Below, piece after piece: positions 1-8,749 of a stretch of 64,000 bases of DNA. Source of the stretch: Clostridium fessum (GTDB lineage: Bacteria > Bacillota > Clostridia > Lachnospirales > Lachnospiraceae); contig NZ_PYLO01000002.1 in the NCBI RefSeq assembly GCF_003024715.1, positions 434,001-498,000 on the forward strand, in the 5' to 3' direction. The notes under the pieces are model-generated. The model saw only the letters and a program-made list of their open reading frames with translations. It made no database searches and was not told the origin of the DNA. Position 1 is the stretch's first letter, and every line of letters starts with the position of its first letter. The position numbers were made by a program, and so were the translations under genes.

Positions 1-14
1 TTAATCTTTCCCAT
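1..14 (-). CDS. 5' end of a gene leaving the window
   Basis: An ATG at 12-14 (minus strand) is preceded by AAGGAG at a normal distance, so a further gene of the polysaccharide operon probably begins here and continues left of the window. Only about four codons are visible, so no function can be given. Confidence 0.45.
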
Positions 15-104
15 TTTTCTATCTCCTTCTTATGCAGGTATTTCAATTCATTTTTCAATACGTAACTGGCATCATCCTTTTCGGCTGTGCCATCTTTAAC
101 TATA

Positions 105-488
105 TCATTCGTTTTTCTGGCTGACAACCTTTTTTACAGATGTTTGTGCCTCTTTCCCCCGCTCATTTTCATCCAGCGCAATCTTCTGCGCCAGATCCTT
201 GACCTTCGTCTCCAGCTGCGACTGTTTGATCGACATATGGAACATTTTCACAATCAGAAGGAAAATAACCGCCAGATAGATAAAATTGGCAGTCGTGTAC
301 GTTCCCGCCAGCTCCGCCAAAAGATCCGGCAGCCCCGGAAAGATACTGAACACAATGAGAATGGACGAGAATCCCAGCCAGAAAATCGAATCCTCGATCT
401 GGAGTTTTGACTGCCGGATCTTCCGCATAATCATAAAGGTTGTCAGGATCGACACGACGATCAGGACAACTCTGAGTGTTGGCGTCAT
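105..488 (-). CDS. DUF2304 small membrane protein
   Basis: The 127-residue protein has three hydrophobic segments (about residues 3-20, 34-52 and 66-84) followed by a charged, probably coiled-coil tail. This is the architecture of DUF2304 proteins. These small membrane proteins are usually encoded next to a polyprenyl-phosphate GT2 glycosyltransferase and are thought to assist it at the membrane; the exact activity is not established. Here it directly follows such a GT2 gene, and its AGGAGG ribosome binding site lies at the end of that gene, so the two are likely co-translated. The assignment rests on segment layout and context. Confidence 0.8.
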   Translation of the reverse strand: MTPTLRVVLIVVSILTTFMIMRKIRQSKLQIEDSIFWLGFSSILIVFSIFPGLPDLLAELAGTYTTANFIYLAVIFLLIVKMFHMSIKQSQLETKVKDLAQKIALDENERGKEAQTSVKKVVSQKNE

Positions 489-492
489 GGCG

Positions 493-1230
493 CTACCTCC
501 TCTTTCTGAAATTCTGGATTAACAGAATCGAAATCAGCATTTTAAGCATATACCGCATCGCATTGACCGGTGTCAGGTAACTGACTCCCAGAATCCGTTC
601 ATCCATGATGACCGGCACCTCCGCCACCCGCGCGCCCTGGCGGATCAGGTAGGAAACGGTGTCCGGCTCCGGACCGTAGTTAAGCCCCGATGCAAATTCG
701 CGGATCATGCGCTTGCTGAACATCCGCATTCCCGAGGTCGGATCCTTGATATTGACACCAGTTGTGAAGCGGATCGCCATCTCGATCAGATTACTTCCAA
801 GCATCCGCATCGTAAATGGCTTTTTCTCCCCGACAAACCGGGAACCGATGACGATATCGTAACCTTCTTCCATTTTCTTGATCATGGATTCCAGATACTC
901 CGGACGGTGCTGTCCGTCTCCATCGAGCTGGACCGCATATTGATATCCGTACTTGTCGGCATATTTAAGTCCCGCCTGAAATGCTCCCGCCAGTCCCAGA
1001 TTGACCGGAAGGTTCAACAGATTATATCCATTTCTCTGGCAGATCGCCGCCGTCTCATCGCGCGATCCGTCATTGACGACCACATAATCATACTGCGGAA
1101 AATTGGCAGTCAGATGGTTCACAACCCGCTCTATATTTTCGGCTTCGTTGTACGCCGGTATGACTATCAAAAGTTCGGCTTTTTCCGCCCCAGAAGCTTC
1201 TTCTGTGGACAATAACGCCTTATCTTCCAT
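493..1230 (-). CDS. GT2 glycosyltransferase, polyprenyl-phosphate type
   Basis: This 245-residue GT-A protein has the features of dolichol/undecaprenyl-phosphate mannosyl- or glucosyltransferases: an IPAYNE start of the fold near residue 24, a VVNDGS nucleotide-binding motif near 51, the LDGDGQH metal-binding DxD-type motif near 102, and the PTSGMRMF segment near 163. It likely transfers a sugar from a nucleotide donor to a polyprenyl phosphate carrier on the inner membrane face, giving a lipid-linked donor for later extracytoplasmic use. The DUF2142 membrane protein encoded upstream could be such a later enzyme. The start overlaps the upstream glycosyltransferase by 11 bases, indicating translational coupling. 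The sugar is unknown. Confidence 0.9.
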   Translation of the reverse strand: MEDKALLSTEEASGAEKAELLIVIPAYNEAENIERVVNHLTANFPQYDYVVVNDGSRDETAAICQRNGYNLLNLPVNLGLAGAFQAGLKYADKYGYQYAVQLDGDGQHRPEYLESMIKKMEEGYDIVIGSRFVGEKKPFTMRMLGSNLIEMAIRFTTGVNIKDPTSGMRMFSKRMIREFASGLNYGPEPDTVSYLIRQGARVAEVPVIMDERILGVSYLTPVNAMRYMLKMLISILLIQNFRKRR

Positions 1231-2170
1231 CGCCCGCTTCTCCTTCCCAGTATGCCGGATTCATCGTCAGGCTTCGAATCAGCCCCTCCGGCAGCTTTTT
1301 ATAATGCTTTCCCAGCCAGTACCCGGCATATTTACTTCCGCTCGCCATCACAAGCTGCGGCAGAAGAAGCACATGACCATTTTCCACCAGCCATTTCGCT
1401 GTTTTCTTCACCAGACGGATTCCCTCGCCCTCCGAATGAAGGCGCCCAAACACCTCAGGGTGATCCGCCTGCGATACGCCAAGGTCGAAATTCCGGTGCA
1501 GCTGCTGCATCGCCGTATAATTGTGGGAATGGATGACCTGCGCGTCCGCCGCGTAGGCAATCTGATACCCGGCTTCCACCGCGTGTCCGGCAAAAATCAT
1601 ATCCTCGTTGAAAATGGTTTTCTTCGTAAATCCGCCAAGCTTCAGGTAAATATTCCGCCGGTATGCCGCGCAGACATTGGAACAGAAATACGTCTTGATT
1701 CCCAGCTCGTCCTCGTCCTCTTTCCCTTTCAGACGGCTCACCGCCGGATAATTAAAGTCCCTCGTATACCGTTCAATCACACCGCAGTCCGCCGCCGGAA
1801 GCTGTCTCGCATATGCTGCCGCCACACGTTCCGAAGCATCCAGCGCCTCCAGAAGCTCTTTCACCAGATTCCGGTCATACGGCACGCAGTCGTGCGTCAT
1901 GCAGATGCAGACATCCGCATCTGATTTCAAAATTCCCTCATGGCGCGTCCTTCCATGGTCAAATTCCGACTGGCGGATATGGCACACGGTCAGCTTCGTA
2001 TCTTCCCCCTCAAATAAGGACTCAAACCGCTCAGCATCCCAGTACTTTTCTTCCGTATTCATGATGATCACACGGCCCACCGGCACACTCTGTTCCAACA
2101 GCCGCCGCAGAAGTTTTTCCAGCTTATCCCCCGGTTTGAACGTAGGTATAATCACATCGGCTTTTCTCAT
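1220..2170 (-). CDS. GT2 glycosyltransferase, rhamnosyltransferase-like
   Basis: The 316-residue protein begins with an IPTFKPG motif and contains a MTHDC segment near residue 94 at the position of the GT2 metal-binding motif, followed by a mid-protein region (FNEDMIF near 186) typical of the second half of the fold. It resembles the rhamnosyltransferase-like branch of GT2 enzymes that build polysaccharide repeats. It overlaps the preceding gene by an ATGA stop-start and the following gene by 11 bases, so it lies within a tightly coupled run of three glycosyltransferases. Donor and acceptor cannot be told from sequence. Confidence 0.88.
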   Translation of the reverse strand: MRKADVIIPTFKPGDKLEKLLRRLLEQSVPVGRVIIMNTEEKYWDAERFESLFEGEDTKLTVCHIRQSEFDHGRTRHEGILKSDADVCICMTHDCVPYDRNLVKELLEALDASERVAAAYARQLPAADCGVIERYTRDFNYPAVSRLKGKEDEDELGIKTYFCSNVCAAYRRNIYLKLGGFTKKTIFNEDMIFAGHAVEAGYQIAYAADAQVIHSHNYTAMQQLHRNFDLGVSQADHPEVFGRLHSEGEGIRLVKKTAKWLVENGHVLLLPQLVMASGSKYAGYWLGKHYKKLPEGLIRSLTMNPAYWEGEAGDGR

Positions 2171-2985
2171 TTTTCGTACTCCTTATAGGCTTTTCTGTAA
2201 AAATGCATCAGAATCTTTACCATCCAGTCCGGCCACATTTTCCGGAACATCGCCATCTCATCCGCCGGGCGCCGGTTGTCCTCAATGCAGGCTTTCGTCG
2301 TCGCCGCCGCATGGACGCGGTAGGCAATCAGCGGTTTTTCTGAACAGATAAAACGCCCTTTTTTGCCCGCCAGCTCGTAAAGGTTGTCCCAGTCCAGCGC
2401 AAAATCATACTCCGAATGGAACATATCGTCCCCAATCTGTTCTTTATTGTACGTGCAGGACGGACAGCAGATCGAATTGCCAAACCAGACACTGCTCCGC
2501 TTGATCCATGTGCGGTTTGCCAGGAAACGAAGCCGCAGCGGCAGGCGCAGTATCTTTTTTACCAGCCAGACCATGTTAAATGGCTCCGGAATGGCTTTCA
2601 TTTTTCCCTCTTTCTCCGTCATGCGGATCGTGAGATAATCGCTCGCAAACAGCAGCAGATCCGGATATTTCTTCCATGCCTTTAAAAGCTTTTCGGCATA
2701 ATCGCTGCGGTATCGGTCGTCCTGATGGGCGATCGTGACGAAACGCCCCTGCGCCTTTCCATAGGCAAACATCCAGTCCTCACGGATATTGCTCGCCCCG
2801 TCCCGCACATAGAGCGGCACCTGATACCGCGCTGCCAGCTCCCGGATATAGCTGCTCGGCGTCGAGGTACAGCAGATCACCTCCGATTTGACCGTCTGTC
2901 TCGTCACCGAACGCAGACATTCTTCCAGATACGGCGAATCCTTGTATGCACAGACCGCAAATGTATGAATGATTTCCTGCTGCAT
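2167..2985 (-). CDS. GT2 glycosyltransferase
   Basis: The protein is about 272 residues when started at the ATG at 2985, chosen because AAAGGG lies just upstream; an in-frame start at 3042 would add 19 charged residues. It opens with a GT-A strand (VCAYKDSPYLEECL), has an HQDD motif (a DxD-like site) near residue 84, and a DWDNLYEL segment later where the catalytic base is usually found. It probably adds one sugar of the repeating unit. Its stop overlaps the next start (ATGA). Confidence 0.86.
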   Translation of the reverse strand: MQQEIIHTFAVCAYKDSPYLEECLRSVTRQTVKSEVICCTSTPSSYIRELAARYQVPLYVRDGASNIREDWMFAYGKAQGRFVTIAHQDDRYRSDYAEKLLKAWKKYPDLLLFASDYLTIRMTEKEGKMKAIPEPFNMVWLVKKILRLPLRLRFLANRTWIKRSSVWFGNSICCPSCTYNKEQIGDDMFHSEYDFALDWDNLYELAGKKGRFICSEKPLIAYRVHAAATTKACIEDNRRPADEMAMFRKMWPDWMVKILMHFYRKAYKEYEK

Positions 2986-3112
2986 CTCGTTCCCTTTCTC
3001 TCTCGCTCTTTCATGCCGCACTTCTGCCTTCTCGTTTTTCAAGAGCGGTACCTGCTTGAATTTATTTTTACCAGACTTATGATAGATTTTAACGTTTCAA
3101 ACATCTTTGCCT

Positions 3113-3182
3113 GTTACTGTTCACGCATACGTGCCCAGTAACGGAATTTGCCGTGGCTTCGCATTTAAATACGGCAAATTCC
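3113..3182. repeat. Pair of intergenic hairpins
   Basis: Two perfect inverted repeats lie side by side in the gap between glycosyltransferase and DUF2142 genes. GTTACTG/CAGTAAC spans 3113-3142, and GGAATTTGCCG/CGGCAAATTCC (11-bp arms) spans 3143-3182. The first resembles the perfect palindrome at 15543-15570 and a partial copy near 25766. There is no U-tract, so these look like repeated palindromes rather than terminators. Confidence 0.6.
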
Positions 3183-3187
3183 TGCTA

Positions 3188-3235
3188 CCACCACGTTTTC
3201 TTACGGCACTTTCGGTTCCAAAAGTGCCTACCCGT
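3188..3235. repeat. 48-bp intergenic repeat, copy 1
   Basis: This 48-bp block recurs identically at 5383-5430. It contains the stem GGCACTTT/AAAGTGCC. Both copies lie in the two intergenic gaps flanking the DUF2142 gene, in the same orientation. Confidence 0.85.
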
Positions 3236-3272
3236 ATACAGTAACCTTTGCCTTCTTCTAGCTTGCTTATGC

Positions 3273-5333
3273 TTACCGGCAGAACTTCATCCAGATATCC
3301 AGATAAACCGTTGCCGCCAGAATCAGCGCCGCCGCCCCTAACACCAGCGCATGATAGTTTTTATTCTCCATCCGCACCATCACCCGCTCCGGGTTTAAAA
3401 CCAGCCAGACAAGCGGCAGAAATGGCAGGTAATAGCGCCCCTGTACGCCGTCGATATAGGTATTACCCGGTCTGGTAAATGCGATGTACATCGAAGTCCA
3501 GACCAGCACCGCCGTTCCCACGCAGAGTATAAATATCCACAGCTTCTGTTTTTTTGACAGACGTTTTCCACAGGATGACTGCCCGGCTGTGAGGATAACG
3601 GCCGCCGAACCAGCATACAGCGCCCACGGAAATGACATCGTTCCCGTGTGTCCCAGAAGCCCCAGGGAATTTTCGCCCAGCACATAGGACGGAAGCGTCC
3701 GGAACAGGTTGCACATCAGCACCCATGCATAGGCAAGCGGCTGTCCCAGAATGTATGCCATCTGCCCTTTCTCGCTGGTGCTGTCGCCTCTCGTATCCCC
3801 GATATCGCGCGGCGCGATCAGAACCGGCAGGATGAAAGATAACATCATCAGACCGCAGATCACGATAAATCCACCCTTCATCAGGTACATTTCCCGTTTA
3901 GAACGGAACTTTTCTGCCGGAATCATCAGTCCCAGCAGAATGAGCGGCGCATATACCGCCTTGACGCGGCAGCCCCATACAAAGGTAAGCACGATAAGCG
4001 CATACGCTTTCCAGTCCATTTTCCGCCCGCCAAGCGCCGCTTCCAGAATGCCCGCGAAAGACAGCCACAAAAATGCCGTGACGGTCGGGTCATAGGAATA
4101 TGCCCCCGCCAGCATCATCGGCTCGGGCATCAGCGCCAGAAATGCCAGGATCGCCTTGCCGACCGGTGTCTTTTTGATGGCAAAATACAAAACTGCCGCA
4201 TAGACATAGAGATTTCCCAGCCTCCCCAGCTTATACAGGATTCCAAATGGGATATGAAGCAGCCCTCCCGCTTTCAGCGCCAGCGCCGAACCCACATATC
4301 CAGTCATCGTCGTTTTGTTGAGATCCGTACTCCAGAGATGTTCACCGTGCCGGTAACCCGCATTCTGATTCAGATACGAAGTGAGCGCCGCCTGCTCGTC
4401 CCGACTCTCCGGCTGATTGTACGGCCAGGTATCTACGCCCGTCGTAAACTCCTGTAAAAGCGCCGGTTCCGCCTGCACCGGCGTCCGGTAATTTGCCATC
4501 CAGAATGCCTGCGCGAAATGCACTTCCTCATCCCAGCTCACCTTATTTGCCGGGAGCGACAGTGAAAATATTGTTCCAAACGTCAGGGAGATCAGCAGAA
4601 ATCCAACCTCGATGCGCTTTGCCACGAAATCCCGGAAACAGAGAAGTGCGATCAAAACCGCCGCCGCACACCAGAAAAGTCCCAGCCGGTACCAGTTGAT
4701 ACCTGCCCGCGCCACCGTCGCAAACCCGGTCAGTGCAAGCGGCATCCCGCCAAAATTCATGTAGGAAAGCCCTTCTTCGTCTAGATCCTCCCGCGTAATC
4801 AGAAGATCCACGTAGTCCAGCTTCCCATTCACCGGAACCGAAGAAAATTTCAGCACCCGGCAGTTGCGGTCCATGACCATCTTTGCGTTGTGCTCCCGCT
4901 GCTCGCCATAGATGTTGCGGTAACCGAGGCGGACGGTAGCATTTAACAGACCATCGTAATCATAATGGTAAAGAAACTGGCTGACGTAGCTGCCGTCCAG
5001 TGGAATGTGAAGATAACCGCTTGCATCCGAAAGCTGCAGCACCTCTGTATTTTCCACCTGCCGCCTATTCTCTCCAATGGTTTGCCCCGGCTCTCCGGTG
5101 ATTTCACCCAAACCGTTCTTTTCTGTCTCTACCCGCTCAAATCCGCTCACCTGCACCTCGTCCAGAGCGATCGTCCGCGTCGCCTGCCGCGTCCATCCAT
5201 TTGCCCGGAGCGCCGGGAAATTGCAGACAAACTCGCCCAGAACACCCATCACAAAGACTGCCGCAAGCGCCAGAAGCAGCCGCAGCACATCTTTTTTCTC
5301 TATTCGATTGATAAAATGCCTGTTAAACTGCAT
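3273..5333 (-). CDS. DUF2142 polytopic membrane protein
   Basis: This is a 686-residue membrane protein with an N-terminal TM helix (about 19-38), a large extracytoplasmic region (about 45-205) and roughly ten further TM helices. It has the DUF2142 signature near residue 260 (NKVSWDEEVHFAQAFW). DUF2142 proteins resemble GT-C transferases that use polyprenyl-phosphate sugars on the outer membrane face. The nearby polyprenyl-phosphate GT2 and DUF2304 fit this: the GT2 would make the lipid-linked sugar and this protein would transfer it to the exported polymer. AAGGGAG supports the start. Its catalytic role is inferred from architecture and context only. Confidence 0.85.
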   Translation of the reverse strand: MQFNRHFINRIEKKDVLRLLLALAAVFVMGVLGEFVCNFPALRANGWTRQATRTIALDEVQVSGFERVETEKNGLGEITGEPGQTIGENRRQVENTEVLQLSDASGYLHIPLDGSYVSQFLYHYDYDGLLNATVRLGYRNIYGEQREHNAKMVMDRNCRVLKFSSVPVNGKLDYVDLLITREDLDEEGLSYMNFGGMPLALTGFATVARAGINWYRLGLFWCAAAVLIALLCFRDFVAKRIEVGFLLISLTFGTIFSLSLPANKVSWDEEVHFAQAFWMANYRTPVQAEPALLQEFTTGVDTWPYNQPESRDEQAALTSYLNQNAGYRHGEHLWSTDLNKTTMTGYVGSALALKAGGLLHIPFGILYKLGRLGNLYVYAAVLYFAIKKTPVGKAILAFLALMPEPMMLAGAYSYDPTVTAFLWLSFAGILEAALGGRKMDWKAYALIVLTFVWGCRVKAVYAPLILLGLMIPAEKFRSKREMYLMKGGFIVICGLMMLSFILPVLIAPRDIGDTRGDSTSEKGQMAYILGQPLAYAWVLMCNLFRTLPSYVLGENSLGLLGHTGTMSFPWALYAGSAAVILTAGQSSCGKRLSKKQKLWIFILCVGTAVLVWTSMYIAFTRPGNTYIDGVQGRYYLPFLPLVWLVLNPERVMVRMENKNYHALVLGAAALILAATVYLDIWMKFCR

Positions 5334-5382
5334 CTGTACTTCTCCCTTATTTTTCCCGTTTAAATTCGGTAAATTTCTGCTG

Positions 5383-5430
5383 CCACCACGTTTTCTTACG
5401 GCACTTTCGGTTCCAAAAGTGCCTACCCGT
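5383..5430. repeat. 48-bp intergenic repeat, copy 2
   Basis: Identical to 3188-3235. It lies between the nucleotidyltransferase stop and the DUF2142 start. The preceding ~25 bases are also similar but diverged, so the repeat unit is probably longer than the identical core. Confidence 0.85.
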
Positions 5431-5461
5431 GAACCGTGTTTTGTCTTTCAAATCAAGCGCT

Positions 5462-6181
5462 CTAGCGCACTATCTTCTCCACGCCCCTGTGTTCCAGGAT
5501 GCGCTCATAATCCTCAATATAATCAACCTCCGCCCAGAAATGCCCGCTGACGTCCTCGACATAGACCGGCTGCTGCCCGGTCATGCTGTAAACAACATTT
5601 TCCCACCAGACGCCGTGCTCCTGGCGGTCGATCATCTCCTCCATCCGGCAGATAAATTCCGGCATAAATGCCGCTGAAAACCGTCCGATTCCGATGTACT
5701 CGCCCGTCACATCATCCCCGGTCAGCTCTTTTCCATATTTTTTCAAAATTCCATCTTCATAGAAGAACTTATAATCCGCTGTCTCCCGGCGGCTCTCGTC
5801 CGCAAACATCACCGGGCTCCTGCCCTGCGCGAGGATCCGGTCAAGCAATTTTTCCTCCAGGTATACGTCACCGTTCATGATCAGCAGATCGTCCCCTGTC
5901 AGGAACTCCTTCGCAAACCATGCAGACGCAATGCTGTTTGTCACATCGTAAAACGGGTTGTAGAAAAAGGAAACTCCCTTGTCTGCCAAGACCTCGCGGA
6001 TTACCTGCGCCTCATAGCCCAGCACGATGCCGATATCCTGGATGCCGCGGGAATGAAGCAGGTCAATCGTGTACTCGATCAGGCACTGTCCGCCGCCGAT
6101 ATCCACCGTACATTTTGGTTTTCCCGACAGATAACGCGAGATCCGGGTTCCCCGTCCCGCTGCCAGAATCAATACTTTCAC
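5462..6181 (-). CDS. LicC-like nucleotidyltransferase (sugar/amino-alcohol phosphate type)
   Basis: The enzyme opens with the NTP-transferase signature LILAAGRGTR, then KPKCTVDIGG, and has MNGDVYLE (metal-binding Asp) near residue 106 and AEVDYIEDYERI near the end. The closest family type is phosphocholine or 2-aminoethylphosphonate cytidylyltransferase. It would activate a phosphorylated or phosphonylated small molecule with CTP. The GTG at 6181 is chosen because AAGGAGGGG precedes it and it overlaps the upstream TGA (GTGA), a coupled stop-start; an upstream ATG at 6211 lacks such support. Its neighbours, a class V aminotransferase and LicD, suggest it supplies a CDP-activated amino compound for polymer decoration. 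The substrate is inferred. Confidence 0.85.
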   Translation of the reverse strand: MKVLILAAGRGTRISRYLSGKPKCTVDIGGGQCLIEYTIDLLHSRGIQDIGIVLGYEAQVIREVLADKGVSFFYNPFYDVTNSIASAWFAKEFLTGDDLLIMNGDVYLEEKLLDRILAQGRSPVMFADESRRETADYKFFYEDGILKKYGKELTGDDVTGEYIGIGRFSAAFMPEFICRMEEMIDRQEHGVWWENVVYSMTGQQPVYVEDVSGHFWAEVDYIEDYERILEHRGVEKIVR

Positions 6182-7269
6182 AGAAGTCCCCTCCTTTGCA
6201 TATCTTTCCATGCCGCAATCAGGCTGTCATTGTCTTCCGGCGTCAATGCGCCGATATGACCGACACGGAACACCGTGTCGGCAAGCGCGCCGCCGTTCGG
6301 GCAGATCCAGATGCCGTATTCATCCTTCAAAATCTCAAAAATCCGATGCGCTGAGACCACTTTCCCCTCTTTGTCCACGCCCGTCGGGTGAAGCGGCGTC
6401 AATGCCGCCGAGAGAGAATTGGAAACGATCTCAAACGGAAGATCTTTTATTTTGCTTCGGAAATCCTCCGCCTGACAGCGGATCCGTGCCTGTTCTGCCT
6501 CAAGCCCTTTTTCCTCGATCATCGTCAGCCGTTTATGAAGCTGTAAAAGCACTCCGACCGCTGGTGTAAACGGCGTCTGCCCCCGCTCGCCATTTTTCAG
6601 ATAGTCGCGCAGATCAAAATACATCGAGCGGACCGCCGTCTCCTGCACTCTCGCGATCGCACGCGCCCCCAGCACCAGAATCGAGAGTCCCGGCGGAAGT
6701 GCCAGCGCTTTCTGAGAACCGGTCAGCACCAGATCAACGCCCCATTTTCCCATCCAAAATGGATCGGCAAGAAACGAGCTGACCGCGTCAACCGCCAGAA
6801 TCAGCTGGTTTCGTCTGCAAAAGTCCGAAATCAGCTCCATATCATAGAGAACGCCCGTGGAAGTCTCATGGACATTGACTAAAAATCCGGTAAATCCTTT
6901 TCCCTCATACGGTGCCAGGTCTTCTGCCCGAAGCGCCCGTCCGCTCTCCAGCTGGATCTCCTCATGAGGAACTTCATGGATCTCACAAATTTTCGCAAAC
7001 CGCGCGCCAAAACTGCCGCCGTTTACGACCAGCACGCGGTCGCGCTCTGTAAAAAGGTTCATGACTGCCGCTTCCATCGCCGCCGTGCCCGAACCTGTCA
7101 GGAAAACCGCCCGTGCATCCTCAGGCGCCCCGGTGAACTGCTTCATCAGGCGCTCATTTTCCTTCATAATTGCAGAAAATTCCGGTGTGCGGAAATATGG
7201 CACTTCTTCCGCCCCGATCGCCCGGATTTCCTCGTCCATCTGAACCGGTCCTACCGCAAAATTAATCAT
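6178..7269 (-). CDS. Class V PLP-dependent aminotransferase
   Basis: This 363-residue fold-type I aminotransferase belongs to the alanine-glyoxylate / serine-pyruvate / 2-aminoethylphosphonate group. Visible features are FLTGSGTAAMEA (phosphate-binding loop, about 55-66), VDAVSSF (PLP-ring Asp, about 158-164), and TGSQKALALPPG, whose Lys should form the Schiff base. It would aminate an aldehyde or keto acid. Tight coupling to the nucleotidyltransferase suggests its amine product is what becomes activated. No phosphoenolpyruvate mutase is in the window, so a phosphonate route is only a possibility. The RBS GGAGG lies between the start and the palindromic element at 7291-7454. Confidence 0.85.
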   Translation of the reverse strand: MINFAVGPVQMDEEIRAIGAEEVPYFRTPEFSAIMKENERLMKQFTGAPEDARAVFLTGSGTAAMEAAVMNLFTERDRVLVVNGGSFGARFAKICEIHEVPHEEIQLESGRALRAEDLAPYEGKGFTGFLVNVHETSTGVLYDMELISDFCRRNQLILAVDAVSSFLADPFWMGKWGVDLVLTGSQKALALPPGLSILVLGARAIARVQETAVRSMYFDLRDYLKNGERGQTPFTPAVGVLLQLHKRLTMIEEKGLEAEQARIRCQAEDFRSKIKDLPFEIVSNSLSAALTPLHPTGVDKEGKVVSAHRIFEILKDEYGIWICPNGGALADTVFRVGHIGALTPEDNDSLIAAWKDMQRRGLL

Positions 7270-7290
7270 ACATTTCCTCCAAATCTATCT

Positions 7291-7454
7291 AATGTACTCT
7301 CGAAATCTTTCTGTGCTCGATTTTGTGAGATGATTTTTTGTCAGTTGTGCCCAAATTTCTGAGGCGTACGCGGTGCGTACGTTGATGAAATTCGGGTGCG
7401 GCTGGCGGAAAATCAGCCACAAAAGCAAGTGCAGAAAGACTCCGAGAGTACATT
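7291..7454. repeat. 164-bp imperfect palindrome (MITE-like), copy 1
   Basis: The ends are ATGTACTCTCG and CGAGAGTACAT, perfect inverted repeats. The two halves remain similar all the way to a centre near 7370-7385 (GCGTACGCGGTGCGTACG), so one strand could fold into a single long hairpin. The flanks show TCTA on both sides, a possible target duplication. The reverse complement recurs at 15140-15305. There is no ORF inside, so it is presumably mobilised in trans. It sits 22 bases upstream of the aminotransferase start. Confidence 0.85.
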
Positions 7455-7465
7455 CTAAACAAGTT

Positions 7466-8749
7466 CTATATCCCGCGTACCCGTCTCCGGTACATCACAA
7501 GCGACGTCAGTCCAAAGCAGGCAGTCAGTGCCGCCATCAAAAGCAGATACGAAAGCGATCCTCCCAGCAGTCCCGCCGCCCGTACACAGGGCGAAGAAAT
7601 AAGGAGCGCCGCTGCCGTCACACCGACATAACCCAGAAAAATTCGTTTCTGCTCCTGCATAATGATGAGTGCATAATAAAACAGATTCACATACGCATTA
7701 AACGCGCCGCCCAGAATGATAAACGCCAGCGCCAGGCGGCATTCCCGCAGCATATACGCAATCTTCGGATATAACATTGAGAGAACCGGGATTCCGAGAA
7801 TCCAGGCACCCCCGACTGCCAGCGCCGTAAGCGCCGCGATGATTGCCGCCAGCCGGCCTACCGTCCCGGCAAATTCCGGGAGCGCATTCCGCTCCCACTG
7901 ATCCGAGAGTTTCGTGATATACGGGCGGATGACGAAGCCTGCCACCAGATTGATGACGCTGGTCGGCATAAAGATCGCACCGAATACCGCCTGATACTTG
8001 TCCGCCATATTGCCCTCGATCGCATATTTCGCGGCAGAAAAAACATAAAAATCCAGAATAACCGATAAAAACAGGACTACATTTTCTTTAAACAACAGCC
8101 CGACACGCCCGGAGCGGACCTCCCAGTCCACCTGCGGCAGATGACCGATTACCGAAAAATCAAACAGGCACACGCCCGCCAGCTGCGCCAGTACCGCCGC
8201 CAGGCAGGAGCCAACCAGGTTGTGGGTCGCATTCAAACTGCCTAAAAAGACACCGACCGATAAAACCGTCCGGAATGCGTTTGATTTGCCCGTCAGATAC
8301 AGGCGTCCATCACGCTGAAATTCTGCCTCGTAAGCGTCCGCGAAACCGTCGATCACCTTGTACGCGACCATTAAAAACACCGTCGCCGCCTTGACAAAGG
8401 CATAGTCCCGGTTGATCACCGTCACATAAAAAAGCCCGGCTACCAGCGCCGCGCCGCAGGTCATCAGGCGCAGCCGCAGATATTCGCCAAACGTAAACCG
8501 CCGCCTCGTATCCGTGATCTGGAACGGGCGGATGCCAAAATAGGCCACCATAAACATATGCTGACCAAATGTAGAATACGCAAAGGAGAAGATACCGCCC
8601 TCATCCTCGCCGACAATCTGGATGACCGCGATCGTCAGCACCATGGACGCCAGTGCATAGAGAAAGCTCCCTATCATATTCCAGCTCATATTTCGTTTTT
8701 CAATCTGCCCGTCTCCACCGATCAGGGCGTTCGCTAAATATTTTACCAC
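7466..8749 (-). CDS. Polysaccharide flippase (MOP/Wzx-like)
   Basis: This 427-residue protein has about twelve hydrophobic segments and no soluble domain, typical of the MOP superfamily of lipid-linked oligosaccharide flippases. It would move the finished repeat unit across the membrane. Translation starts at GTG 8749, overlapping the LicD stop (TAGTG) with AAGGAAGAG upstream, so it is coupled to licD. No catalytic motif exists in this family, so the call rests on topology and the surrounding polysaccharide genes. Confidence 0.82.
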   Translation of the reverse strand: MVKYLANALIGGDGQIEKRNMSWNMIGSFLYALASMVLTIAVIQIVGEDEGGIFSFAYSTFGQHMFMVAYFGIRPFQITDTRRRFTFGEYLRLRLMTCGAALVAGLFYVTVINRDYAFVKAATVFLMVAYKVIDGFADAYEAEFQRDGRLYLTGKSNAFRTVLSVGVFLGSLNATHNLVGSCLAAVLAQLAGVCLFDFSVIGHLPQVDWEVRSGRVGLLFKENVVLFLSVILDFYVFSAAKYAIEGNMADKYQAVFGAIFMPTSVINLVAGFVIRPYITKLSDQWERNALPEFAGTVGRLAAIIAALTALAVGGAWILGIPVLSMLYPKIAYMLRECRLALAFIILGGAFNAYVNLFYYALIIMQEQKRIFLGYVGVTAAALLISSPCVRAAGLLGGSLSYLLLMAALTACFGLTSLVMYRRRVRGI

